Origin: Dyella sp. S184
GTDB taxonomy: Bacteria > Pseudomonadota > Gammaproteobacteria > Xanthomonadales > Rhodanobacteraceae
Assembly: GCF_009766065.1 (NCBI RefSeq)
Contig: NZ_LMUE01000002.1
Coordinates: 972,347-1,036,346 of the forward strand
Direction: 5' to 3'
Length of the DNA stretch: 64,000 nucleotides
The notes below the pieces were generated by a model that ran no database searches, was not told the origin of the DNA, and was given only the letters and a program-made list of their open reading frames with translations. The position numbers and the translations under genes are program-made. The stretch's first letter is position 1; each line of letters starts with the position of its first letter. Below are positions 48,202-56,433 of this stretch, piece by piece.

Positions 48202-49719
48202 TCAGGCCTCCGGGCGCATATAGGGGAACAGCAGCACATCGCGGATCGAGGCGGAGTCGGTCAGCAGCATCACCAGTCGGTCGATGCCGATGCCGAGACC
48301 ACCGGTGGGCGGCAGGCCGACTTCCAGTGCACGGATGTAGTCGGCGTCGAAGTGCATCGCCTCGTCGTCGCCGGCATCCTTGGCATCGACCTGGGCCTGG
48401 AAGCGTGCGGCCTGGTCTTCCGGGTCGTTCAACTCCGAGAAGCCATTGGCGATTTCCTTGCCGTTGACGAACAGCTCGAAGCGATCGGTGATGCCCTTGT
48501 CGATATCGCTTTCACGCGCCAGCGGCGACACCTCGACTGGATGGTCGGTGATGAAGGTGGGCTGGATCAGGGTGTGCTCGACGGTTTTCTCGAAGATTTC
48601 CAGCAGCAGCTTGCCCCAGCCATAGCCGGGCTTGACCTGCGCGTGCAGACGCTTCGCATGGGCCGCCATCGCCTCGCGATCACGCAGCTCCTCGCGTTTG
48701 ATCTCCGGGTTGTGCTCCAGCACGGCGTCTTCCATGCGCCAGCGACGGAACGCCGGGCCGACGTCGATCGCTGCGCCATCCCACATGAGCTCGGTGGTAC
48801 CGAGCACGGTCTGCGCGGTGTCGCGGATCAGCTCCTCGGTGAGATCCATCACCTCGTGATATGTCGCGTAGGCCTGGTACAGCTCCAGCATGGTGAATTC
48901 GGGGTTGTGCCTGGTCGACACGCCCTCGTTGCGGAAGTTGCGGTTGATTTCGTAGACGCGGTCGAAGCCGCCGACCACCAGGCGCTTGAGGTAAAGCTCC
49001 GGCGCCACGCGCAGATACAGATCCATATCCAGCGCGTTGTGGTGGGTGATGAACGGCTTGGCCGTGGCACCACCGGGGATGAGGTGCATCATCGGCGTTT
49101 CCACTTCCATGAAGCGGCGCGCGGGCGATTCAAGCCACTGGCGCATGAAGCCGATGATCTTCGAGCGCTGCATGAAAGTGCGCCGCGCTTCCTCCGTGAC
49201 GATCAGGTCGACATAGCGCTGGCGATAGCGCTGCTCCACGTCGGCCAGACCATGGAACTTGTCCGGCAGCGGACGCAGGCTCTTGGTCAGCAGACGCAGG
49301 GCGTCGACACGCACCGACAACTCACCGGTCTTGGTGCGCATGAGCACGCCTTCGGCGCCCACGATATCGCCCACATCCCAGCCCTTGAACGCTTCGTAGG
49401 TTTCGCCCAGCGTGCCCTGATGAATGAACAGCTGGATGCGGCCGCTGAAATCCTGCAACTGCACGAAACTGACCTTGCCCTGCACGCGCTTCAGCACGAT
49501 GCGGCCGGCCATCTTCACGCGACGTGCCGCCGCATCGATCACCTCGGCCGTCTGCACGTCCTTGTCGGCGAACTCGGCTTGCAGGTCACCGGCGAAACTG
49601 TCGACCTTGAAGTCGTTCGGGAACGCGATGCCGTGCCCGCGCAGCGCATTCAGTTTCTCGCGACGCTCGGCGATCAGCTTGTTTTCGTCGATGGGTAAGG
49701 TGTCGACCGGTTCACTCAT
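48202..49719 (-). CDS. lysS: LysS, class II lysyl-tRNA synthetase
   Basis: A 505-residue class II synthetase that charges tRNA-Lys. An N-terminal OB-fold (about 60-165, [24 protein letters not shown]) binds the anticodon. The catalytic core has motif 1 ([21 protein letters not shown]), motif 2 ([28 protein letters not shown]) and motif 3 ([15 protein letters not shown]). The start [23 protein letters not shown] fits the family. Confidence 0.97.
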   Translation of the reverse strand: MSEPVDTLPIDENKLIAERREKLNALRGHGIAFPNDFKVDSFAGDLQAEFADKDVQTAEVIDAAARRVKMAGRIVLKRVQGKVSFVQLQDFSGRIQLFIHQGTLGETYEAFKGWDVGDIVGAEGVLMRTKTGELSVRVDALRLLTKSLRPLPDKFHGLADVEQRYRQRYVDLIVTEEARRTFMQRSKIIGFMRQWLESPARRFMEVETPMMHLIPGGATAKPFITHHNALDMDLYLRVAPELYLKRLVVGGFDRVYEINRNFRNEGVSTRHNPEFTMLELYQAYATYHEVMDLTEELIRDTAQTVLGTTELMWDGAAIDVGPAFRRWRMEDAVLEHNPEIKREELRDREAMAAHAKRLHAQVKPGYGWGKLLLEIFEKTVEHTLIQPTFITDHPVEVSPLARESDIDKGITDRFELFVNGKEIANGFSELNDPEDQAARFQAQVDAKDAGDDEAMHFDADYIRALEVGLPPTGGLGIGIDRLVMLLTDSASIRDVLLFPYMRPEA

Positions 49720-49824
49720 GGGGATTCCGTTACAGCCGGCGCTCGTGCCGAGCGTCGGACGTTTCTCAGTTTATGGTTGGGTTGCAAACAACATGGGAGG
49801 TTTTCTTCGGAACGGTGCCGCCCG

Positions 49825-50118
49825 TCAATCGTCCTTGTGAAACACATGCTTGACCGCATGCCTGGTCGCATTCCAGCCATCGCGCGCGCCGTGGCCGACG
49901 GCGATACCGGCCTTCTTCGCGCCATGCCCGACCGAGACGGCGACGTGCTTGGTTGCGTGGCCGATGTCGCGGGCGCCGTTGCCGACCCCATGGCCGACGG
50001 CCTTGGCATCCTGCTTGACGCCCTGCCCGGATGAGCTCTGCTGCGCACCAACCGTGCCGCTGAACGCCACAAGTGCGGCGAATGCGACAAGGATTCCGCA
50101 GATCTTCTTGCTGTTCAT
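49825..50118 (-). CDS. Small exported repetitive protein, unknown function
   Basis: A 97-residue protein with a signal peptide (ICGILVAFAALVAFSGTVGA). The mature part is built from degenerate repeats around VGHG (VGHGVGNGARD, VGHGAKKAG, VGHGARDGW), rich in Gly, His, Ala and Lys and predicted amphipathic. I recognise no family. It lies between prfB and lysS on the same strand. The ATG at 50118 follows GGAGTCCTGG. Confidence 0.75.
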   Translation of the reverse strand: MNSKKICGILVAFAALVAFSGTVGAQQSSSGQGVKQDAKAVGHGVGNGARDIGHATKHVAVSVGHGAKKAGIAVGHGARDGWNATRHAVKHVFHKDD

Positions 50119-50164
50119 GCCAGGACTCCTTGCAGGTGATCGGGCCGATTCAACGGATCAGTAC

Positions 50165-51290
50165 TCACGCATCGCTGCGTTTCGAACCCGCCTCGAGACC
50201 GGATTTGAGACTGGCCTCGATGAATTCGTCCAGGTCGCCGTCCAGTACCTTCTGCGTGTCGGTGCGTTCGATGCCGGTGCGCAGATCCTTGATGCGACTC
50301 TGGTCGAGCACGTAATTGCGGATCTGGCTGCCCCAGCCGATGTCGGACTTGGTGGCTTCCAGCGCATCGCGCTCGACATTGCGCTTCTGCACTTCCAGCT
50401 CGTACAGCTTGGCCGCCAGCATCTTCATCGCAGTGGCGCGGTTGGCGTGCTGGCTGCGGCCGGTCTGGCAGGCCACCACAGTATTGGTCGGGATATGCGT
50501 GATACGTACTGCTGATTCGGTCTTGTTGACGTGCTGGCCACCGGCACCGGACGATCGGTAGACATCGGTGCGCAAGTCAGCCGGATTGATGTCGATATCG
50601 ATGTCGTCATCGACTTCCGGTGACACGAACACCGAGGTAAAGCTGGTATGCCGGCGGTTGTCCGAATCGAACGGGCTCTTGCGCACCAGCCGGTGCACGC
50701 CGATCTCGGTCTTCAGCCAGCCGTAGGCATAGTCGCCCTCGACCCGGAACGTGGCGGACTTGATGCCAGCCACTTCGCCGCCGCTGACTTCCATCAGCTC
50801 GGTCTTCCAGCCGCGCGATTCGCACCAGCGCAGGTACATGCGCAGCAGCATCTCGGCCCAGTCCTGCGCCTCGGTACCGCCGGCGCCAGCCTGGATGTCG
50901 ACGAACGCATTGGTCGCATCCATCTTGCCGGAGAACATGCGCTGGAACTCCAGCTTGCTCACCTGTGCATCGAGTCTGGCCAGATCGCTGACCACCGAAT
51001 TGACGGTGTCCTCGTCGCCATCGGCGACGGCCATCTCCAGCAGTTCGCTGGAGTCGGTGAGTCCGCCGGTCAGCGTGTCGATGCCGTTGACGATGGTGTG
51101 CAGGCGGGCGCGCTCGCGGCCCAGTTCCTGCGCGCGTGCCGGATCGTCCCAGACGTTCGGGTTTTCCAGCTCGCGGCCTACTTCTTCCAGACGTTCGCTT
51201 TTTGTAGCGTAGTCAAAGATACCCCCTAAGCGACTCGACGCGGCCCCTGAGGTCCGCGATCTGCGCGAGGATCGGATTGATTTCGATCAT
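50165..51290 (-). CDS. prfB: PrfB, peptide chain release factor 2, with programmed +1 frameshift
   Basis: RF2 recognises UAA and UGA. The gene starts at the ATG at 51290 ([16 protein letters not shown]), reads 25 codons to a UGA at 51215-51213, and must shift +1 to continue ([16 protein letters not shown]) to 50165, giving about 374 residues. The shifted frame is usually mis-called as starting near 51034. The anticodon-mimic tripeptide SPF is in [15 protein letters not shown] and the catalytic GGQ is in [12 protein letters not shown]. It lies upstream of the small exported gene and lysS, as in the Xanthomonas lysS-prfB order. Confidence 0.96.
51213..51227 (-). promoter_or_regulatory. RF2 autoregulatory +1 frameshift site
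   Basis: On the minus strand AGGGGG, then TAT CTT TGA C, reproduces the classic prfB signal: an internal Shine-Dalgarno-like sequence three bases before the CTT slip codon and an in-frame UGA. When RF2 is scarce, slow termination at UGA allows the shift and more RF2 is made. Confidence 0.96.
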
Positions 51291-51359
51291 GGTTGAGCCA
51301 GTTGAAGTTTCAGGCGCTGCAAAACGCCGCCGATAAAGCAGTACAGGATAGCAAACCGG

Positions 51360-53042
51360 TCAAGCCAATGCGTGACTATGCACCCCACGCACGGCGCGCC
51401 CGGATGGATCGGCCGCATTCGCGAAGGCCGGGTCCCACGCCAGTGCGGCGGTTGACGAGCAGGCGATCGACTTGCCGCCCGGCACGGTAGCCGCGCAGGC
51501 CTCGCCCGGAAAGTGTTGTTCAAAGATGCGCCGGTAGAAATACGCTTCCTTGGTCGCCGGCGTATTGAACGGGTAACGTGCCGCTGCCGCGGCGAATTCG
51601 CGATCACTGATGGCCTGCTCCGCATGCGCCTTCAGCCCGTCGATCCAGCCATAGCCGACGCCGTCGCTGAACTGTTCCTTCTGCCGCCACAGGATGGAGT
51701 CCGGCAACGCGCCTTCGAACGCCTCGCGCAACGCGGCCTTCTCGATCCGGCCCTGCCCCGCCATCTTGTGCTGCGCGTCCATGCCCATCGCCACGTCGAT
51801 GAACTCGAGGTCCAGGAACGGCACGCGCGCCTCGACGCCCCAGGCCATCATCGCCTTGTTCGCGCGCAGGCAGTCGTAACTGTGCAATGCATCGAGCTTG
51901 CGCACGGTCTCTTCGTGGAATGCCTCGGCGGACGGCGCCTTGTGGAAGTACAGGTAGCCGCCGAACAGCTCGTCCGAACCTTCGCCGGACAACACCATCT
52001 TCACGCCCATCGCCTTGATCCGCCGCGCCAGCAGGTACATCGGCGTGGCGGCACGGATGGTGGTGACGTCGTAGGTCTCGATGTGGCGGATCACTTCGGG
52101 CAGCGCATCCAGGCCTTCCCAGAAGGTGTAGACAAAGCCGTGATGCACGGTGCCCAGCGCATCAGCCGCAATCTGCGCGGCCGCGAGATCCGGCGAGCCG
52201 TCCAGGCCAATGGCGAACGAGTGCAGTCGCGGCCACCATGCTTCGGTGCGATCACCCTCTTCGATGCGGTGACGGGCAAACTGCGCGGCACAAGCCGCCA
52301 CCAGTGAAGAATCCAGTCCTCCTGAAAGCAGCACGCCGTAAGGGACATCGGTCATCAGCTGGCGATGCACTGCCTGCTCGAACGCCTGCCGCAATGCCGG
52401 TGCAACAATTTCATGGCCACGTGTGTGCTCATAATCGCGCCATGGCTTGTGGTAATAACGACGCAATTCGCCATCGGCGCTGTCGTAGACATGGCCGGGC
52501 GGGAACGGTGCCACATCGGCACATACGCCAACCAGCGCCTTCATTTCCGAGGCTACGCACAAGCGGCCCTGCGTATCGTGTCCCCAGTACAACGGGCAGA
52601 CCCCGATCGGGTCGCGCGCGATCACGTGGCGCCGAGCCTCGCCATCCCACAAGGCAAACGCGAAGATGCCATTGAGCTTGTTGACGAGATCCACCAGGGA
52701 AACATCGGCACCGCGTTCGCGATACAGCGCATTGATCACCTCGCAGTCCGAGCCGGTAGTGAAGTCATAGGCGCTGGCCGCACGCAGCTCCTGGTGGTTG
52801 TAGATCTCGCCGTTCACCGCCAGCGCCAGTGCGCCATCGCGCGAACGCAACGGCTGTGCGCCACTGGCGGGATCCACGATGGCCAGCCGTTCGTGCACCA
52901 GGATCACTCCGGCATCCACGAATACGCCACTCCAGTCCGGGCCGCGATGGCGCTGCCGCTGTGACAACTCCAGCGCCTGCCGGCGCAATGCGGCGAGGTC
53001 GTCGCCCGGCTGCAGGTCGAACATTCCGAAGATCGCACACAT
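51360..53042 (-). CDS. asnB: AsnB, glutamine-hydrolysing asparagine synthetase
   Basis: A 560-residue enzyme making asparagine from aspartate, glutamine and ATP. The ATG at 53042 places the nucleophile directly after Met (MCAIFGMFDL), as the glutaminase requires; an in-frame start at 53132 would not. RHRGPDWSG and the glutaminase domain (1 to about 200) are followed by the synthetase domain with PP-loop VLLSGGLDSSLVAA and the SGEGSDELFGGYLYF motif. The gene is preceded by an apparent asparagine-sensing attenuator (53113-53237). Confidence 0.96.
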   Translation of the reverse strand: MCAIFGMFDLQPGDDLAALRRQALELSQRQRHRGPDWSGVFVDAGVILVHERLAIVDPASGAQPLRSRDGALALAVNGEIYNHQELRAASAYDFTTGSDCEVINALYRERGADVSLVDLVNKLNGIFAFALWDGEARRHVIARDPIGVCPLYWGHDTQGRLCVASEMKALVGVCADVAPFPPGHVYDSADGELRRYYHKPWRDYEHTRGHEIVAPALRQAFEQAVHRQLMTDVPYGVLLSGGLDSSLVAACAAQFARHRIEEGDRTEAWWPRLHSFAIGLDGSPDLAAAQIAADALGTVHHGFVYTFWEGLDALPEVIRHIETYDVTTIRAATPMYLLARRIKAMGVKMVLSGEGSDELFGGYLYFHKAPSAEAFHEETVRKLDALHSYDCLRANKAMMAWGVEARVPFLDLEFIDVAMGMDAQHKMAGQGRIEKAALREAFEGALPDSILWRQKEQFSDGVGYGWIDGLKAHAEQAISDREFAAAAARYPFNTPATKEAYFYRRIFEQHFPGEACAATVPGGKSIACSSTAALAWDPAFANAADPSGRAVRGVHSHALA

Positions 53043-53112
53043 GATTGCTGTCCTTTGTGGTTGGTATCGGCTTTGTTGAAATTTGCATTTCGCGAACGGA
53101 TTCGCGTGAAAC

Positions 53113-53146
53113 AAAAAGCAGAAGGCCCGCACTGGGCGGGCCTTCT
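53113..53146 (-). terminator. Intrinsic terminator of the asnB attenuator
   Basis: On the minus strand a perfect 11-bp stem (53146-53136 with 53130-53120, GC-rich) has a 5-nt loop, CCAGT, and is followed after two bases by TTTTT (53117-53113). It lies between the Asn-rich leader peptide and asnB, whose ATG is about 70 bases further on, so it would stop transcription before asnB. Its 5' arm can alternatively pair with 53188-53181 (8 perfect base pairs), which would prevent the stem from forming. Confidence 0.9.
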
Positions 53147-53171
53147 TCGCGTGAGTTTCGGAAACTTGAAG

Positions 53172-53237
53172 CTACGCGTCGGCCCGCCAGAAGTTGGCGT
53201 TATTGTTCGCGCGATTATTGTTGTTGCCAGCCAGCAC
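53172..53237 (-). CDS. asnB leader peptide, Asn-rich
   Basis: A short reading frame ending in TAG at 53174-53172. It contains NNNNRANNNAN, eight Asn codons in eleven, followed by FWRADA. The likely start is GTG at 53237, four bases after GGAG, giving 21 residues. In-frame ATGs at 53294 and 53285 have no visible ribosome-binding site but would give a 40-residue form. It sits 26 bases upstream of the terminator hairpin. By analogy with his, thr and trp attenuators, a ribosome stalled at Asn codons for lack of charged tRNA-Asn would leave 53189-53181 free to form the antiterminator. Confidence 0.85.
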   Translation of the reverse strand: MLAGNNNNRANNNANFWRADA

Positions 53238-53350
53238 AAGGCTCCGCGCGGAAGGCGCAGTAGCGGTCTGGAGGCTGGAAATCATCGAATGCATGAGCCG
53301 ACTAGAACAGATTGGACGGCCATACGCAAGTGTGCCGAATGGATAGTCCA

Positions 53351-53722
53351 TCAAGCCGATGCCGCAGTGATCCACTGCGTCGCTTCGTCCAGTTCGTTCA
53401 AGTGGAACAGGCGGATCTCGGCCGGGATCATGAAGCTCATCGCCGCCGTGGTCGTGCGCAGCCAGGGTACGTCGCTTACCAGCGCCACGCGATCCCAGCC
53501 GCTGAAGTGGCGCATGCCCAGCTTGGCGTCGTCCCACATCGCACCAGGGTCGAAACCGGTGAAATCCTCGGCGGTGACGTACAGCACGCGCAGCTTGCGA
53601 TTGAGCGCAAATGCCGCCTCGACATCCGGCACAATGATGTTCTCGTAATCAGCCGCCGTGACCTGGCCGTGAGCGCGAAACCCCAGCGTGCCAGCAGGCA
53701 ATCCCTCGATCTGTGCAATCAC
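53351..53722 (-). CDS. SpoIIAA-like (STAS-related) protein
   Basis: A 123-residue soluble protein of the SpoIIAA-like family. The pattern IEGLPAGTLGFRAHGQVTAADYENIIVPDVEAAF, then LRVLYVTAEDFTGFDPGAMWDDAKLG and WDRVALVSDVPWLRTTTAAM, is typical. The likely start is GTG at 53722, five bases after AAGGAGAA. The function is unknown, though relatives bind lipids or have regulatory roles. It lies between recJ and the asnB leader and ends 57 bp before the in-frame leader ATG. Confidence 0.85.
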   Translation of the reverse strand: MIAQIEGLPAGTLGFRAHGQVTAADYENIIVPDVEAAFALNRKLRVLYVTAEDFTGFDPGAMWDDAKLGMRHFSGWDRVALVSDVPWLRTTTAAMSFMIPAEIRLFHLNELDEATQWITAASA

Positions 53723-53789
53723 CAGCGTTCTCCTTCGACAGGGTGGATACCAGCTTGACCCGGACCGCGTTAAAAGGACGCGAGCAGGG

Positions 53790-55505
53790 TCAGGCCGGTT
53801 CGATGTGCCGCAGCAACAGTCGAGGCGTTTCACGCCCCTGCCAGTCGTTGATGCCCAGTTCGTAGACCGCGCGCAGCCGCGCCGGCGGTGGCTGGCCGTG
53901 ATACGCGTTGAACATCACCGCGTCATGCACGCTGCCGTCGCGTGGGTCGCGCAGCTGCAAGCGCAGATGCCGCTCGCCCATCACCTTCCAGCTGGCGCAT
54001 TCGAACAGGTTGTCGAACAGCGGCTCGGGGAAGGCCTGCCCCCACGGTCCCGCATGGCGTAGTTGCCGGGCCAACTTCAGCGAGGCAGCACCGGGCGGCA
54101 GTTCACCGTCGGTGAAGAGCACGGCCTGCAGCCGCTCGGCATCGATCAGTTCACGGGCGATCGCATCGAATGCGGCGGCGAAGCGTGGATAGTCGCAAGT
54201 CTTGAGGCTCAGTCCGGCCGCCATCGCGTGGCCGCCGAAGCGTTCGATCAGGCCCGGCGCGCGCGCGTCGATCGCAGCCAGCGCGTCGCGGATATGGAAG
54301 CCGGCGATCGAGCGTGCCGAGCCGCGCAGATTGTCGGTGTCATCCTCGCTGGCCGGGGCGAACGCGATCACCGGACGATGCAGGCGATCCTTCAATTTCG
54401 AGGCTACCAGACCTACCACGCCGGCATGCCAGCTCGGCTCGTACAGCGCCACGCCGATCGCATCGATGTCGGTCAAGCCCGCCACCATCTGCTCGGCCTC
54501 GGCCACCATCGAGGCCTGCAGGTCGCGGCGCTCCAGGTTGATCGCGCTGAGCTGTTCGGCGTACTGACGTGCCTGCGTCACGCTGTCGGTGAGCAGGCAT
54601 TCGACACCGAGGCGCATGTCTTCCAGTCGCCCTGCCGCATTCAGACGCGGGCCGACGACGAAGCCGAGATCGCTCGAGCACAGCGTTGCCACGCTGCGCT
54701 TGCCGGACTCGACCAGGGCTGTGATGCCGGCACAAGCGCGGCCACTGCGGATGCGTTGCAGCCCCGACTCGACCAGCACGCGATTGTTGAAATCCAGCGG
54801 CACCAGATCGGCCACCGTGCCCAGCGCCACCAGATCGAGCAGTACGGACAGATCCGGTTCGCTGCCTGCCGCGAAGACACCCTGCTCACGCAACTTCGCG
54901 CGCAGGGCCAGCAGCAGATAGAACATCACGCCTACGCCAGCCAAGGCCTTGCTGGGAAAGGCGTCGCCGGCCAGATTCGGATTGACCATCGCATCGCATG
55001 CCGGCAACTGTTCGCCGGGCAGATGATGGTCGGTGACGATGACGCGAATGCCCTGTGCCTTGGCCACCGCCACGCCAGCCACACTGGCCACGCCGTTGTC
55101 GACGGTGACGATCAGCTGCGGTTTTGGCTGCAACGATTCGACCAGCGCCGGGCTCAATCCGTAACCGTGGATGAAACGATTGGGTATGGCATAACTGACC
55201 CGCTTCGCACCGAGCAGCCGCAAACCACGCACGGCCACCGCGGTGCCGGTGGCGCCATCGCAGTCGTAGTCGCCGGCGATCAGGATCGTCCAGTCGCCGC
55301 GGATGGCCTGGAGCAGCAGGTCGACGGCCTGCGTCATGCCGCCGAACGTCTGCGGCGATAGCAGGCGGACCAGCCGATGTTCGACCTCCGCCGGGGTCAG
55401 CACACCGCGCGCGGCATAGATCTGTTGCAGTACCGGATGCACCGAGTCGGGCCAGCCGCTGGGCGCGCCCTTGCTTTCGCGTCGGCGCAACTGCAGCGCG
55501 CTCAA
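53790..55505 (-). CDS. recJ: RecJ, single-strand DNA 5'-3' exonuclease
   Basis: A 571-residue DHH-family nuclease used in recombination and mismatch repair. The metal-binding motifs are IAGDYDCDGATGT (near residue 80) and VTDHHLPGE. The DHHA1 region with FGGHAMAAGLSL and the C-terminal OB-fold follow. I favour a TTG at 55505 in a TTGA overlap with the rpfE stop, preceded by GGAG, because it gives MSALQLRRRES and the usual length; an ATG at 55541 is also possible. Its order after rpfE matches Xanthomonas. Confidence 0.94.
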   Translation of the reverse strand: MSALQLRRRESKGAPSGWPDSVHPVLQQIYAARGVLTPAEVEHRLVRLLSPQTFGGMTQAVDLLLQAIRGDWTILIAGDYDCDGATGTAVAVRGLRLLGAKRVSYAIPNRFIHGYGLSPALVESLQPKPQLIVTVDNGVASVAGVAVAKAQGIRVIVTDHHLPGEQLPACDAMVNPNLAGDAFPSKALAGVGVMFYLLLALRAKLREQGVFAAGSEPDLSVLLDLVALGTVADLVPLDFNNRVLVESGLQRIRSGRACAGITALVESGKRSVATLCSSDLGFVVGPRLNAAGRLEDMRLGVECLLTDSVTQARQYAEQLSAINLERRDLQASMVAEAEQMVAGLTDIDAIGVALYEPSWHAGVVGLVASKLKDRLHRPVIAFAPASEDDTDNLRGSARSIAGFHIRDALAAIDARAPGLIERFGGHAMAAGLSLKTCDYPRFAAAFDAIARELIDAERLQAVLFTDGELPPGAASLKLARQLRHAGPWGQAFPEPLFDNLFECASWKVMGERHLRLQLRDPRDGSVHDAVMFNAYHGQPPPARLRAVYELGINDWQGRETPRLLLRHIEPA

Positions 55506-56425
55506 CGCGTTGCTCCGCGCCAGACTCGCCAGCGATGCCATGGTTTGCGCTGCCAGCGTTCGGCACTGGCGAAATGCAGGATGGCCGGCTGGCGACTGAG
55601 CAGCAGCCGCAGGGTCGGCCACCAGCGCGATGCGATCTCGCTGGTCGGCAAATCCTGCAGGTCGATCAGCCACCCGGACGTGGCGGCCCCCACCGTATCT
55701 ATCGCCCGCGTCTGCTGCATGACATGAGCATGTTTGGCCAGGGCGCGCAGCAACAGGTCGTCACTGATCACTCCACGCAGATGACTGGTCATGTGCCCCG
55801 GCAGGCTGCCCCCGCCCCACAGCCACAGGCTGTTGATCGGCGCCAGACCGAGGGTACGCCGCTGCGCATTCAACGGATGCTGGTGCAGCAGCACCTGGAC
55901 CTCGTTGAGCAACACACGCCAGCGGCGCCCTTCCGTACCTTGCGGAAGATGCTGCGAAAGGTCTTCGCCCAAGGCTTGTTCGGGTGCGGCGAAGCTGGGC
56001 AGCGAGGTATTGGCCGGCAGCTTCAGATGCCAGCGATCCGGCGTGGAAATTTCCAGTTGCAAGCCAGCTTCATCGAACACCGGTTTCAGCGGCTCGGCCA
56101 GCGCCTGCGCTTCATCCATGCCCAACTGCAGCTGGCCACAGGCCAACAGCCGTACCCCGTTCATGTCAGGCTGCACCCAGGCCGGGTCAGCCGATAACCA
56201 AGTGGCATCGGCCGCATCGCCAGCGAGAAACTCGCGCGTGATGGCCGCCGCCGGCAGATTGGCGTCAACACCCTGGAAATAATCGCCCAGGCCACCCAGG
56301 TAACCGGCAGCTGCATCAGTCAGGCGATCGGCGCGCGCCAGCAGTTCAAGCAATGGATGACCCGGCTCGAAATGCGCCAGCGCAGGTAGCCACAGTTGCA
56401 GCGATTGCTCCGGCTTCGTGCTCAC
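55502..56425 (-). CDS. rpfE: RpfE-type protein / phosphoglycerate mutase-like domain
   Basis: A 307-residue protein that I recognise as the RpfE type encoded next to recJ in Xanthomonads. The central to C-terminal region (LNEVQVLLHQHPLNAQRRTLGLAPINSLWLWGGGSLPG) resembles the motif of a family related to cofactor-independent phosphoglycerate mutase; a mutase activity has not been shown. The GTG at 56425 follows AGGGA by five bases and lies 8 bases after the ABC-F stop. In Xanthomonas RpfE is named from the pathogenicity-factor cluster, but its role is unclear. Confidence 0.8.
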   Translation of the reverse strand: MSTKPEQSLQLWLPALAHFEPGHPLLELLARADRLTDAAAGYLGGLGDYFQGVDANLPAAAITREFLAGDAADATWLSADPAWVQPDMNGVRLLACGQLQLGMDEAQALAEPLKPVFDEAGLQLEISTPDRWHLKLPANTSLPSFAAPEQALGEDLSQHLPQGTEGRRWRVLLNEVQVLLHQHPLNAQRRTLGLAPINSLWLWGGGSLPGHMTSHLRGVISDDLLLRALAKHAHVMQQTRAIDTVGAATSGWLIDLQDLPTSEIASRWWPTLRLLLSRQPAILHFASAERWQRKPWHRWRVWRGATR

Positions 56426-56433
56426 GGGTATCC

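Noticed and set aside
48127..49698. A 523-codon plus-strand frame opposite lysS
   Set aside because: It is an exact antisense shadow of lysS, produced by GC-rich codon bias. Similar long shadows occur opposite smc (44595-46028), recJ (54063-55361) and the YdeP-like gene (4126-5400).
53172..53537. A 121-codon frame on the minus strand upstream of asnB as a normal gene
   Set aside because: Only its Asn-rich 3' end is meaningful as a leader peptide; the upstream part lies antisense-like within the SpoIIAA-like gene's other frame and shows no family features.
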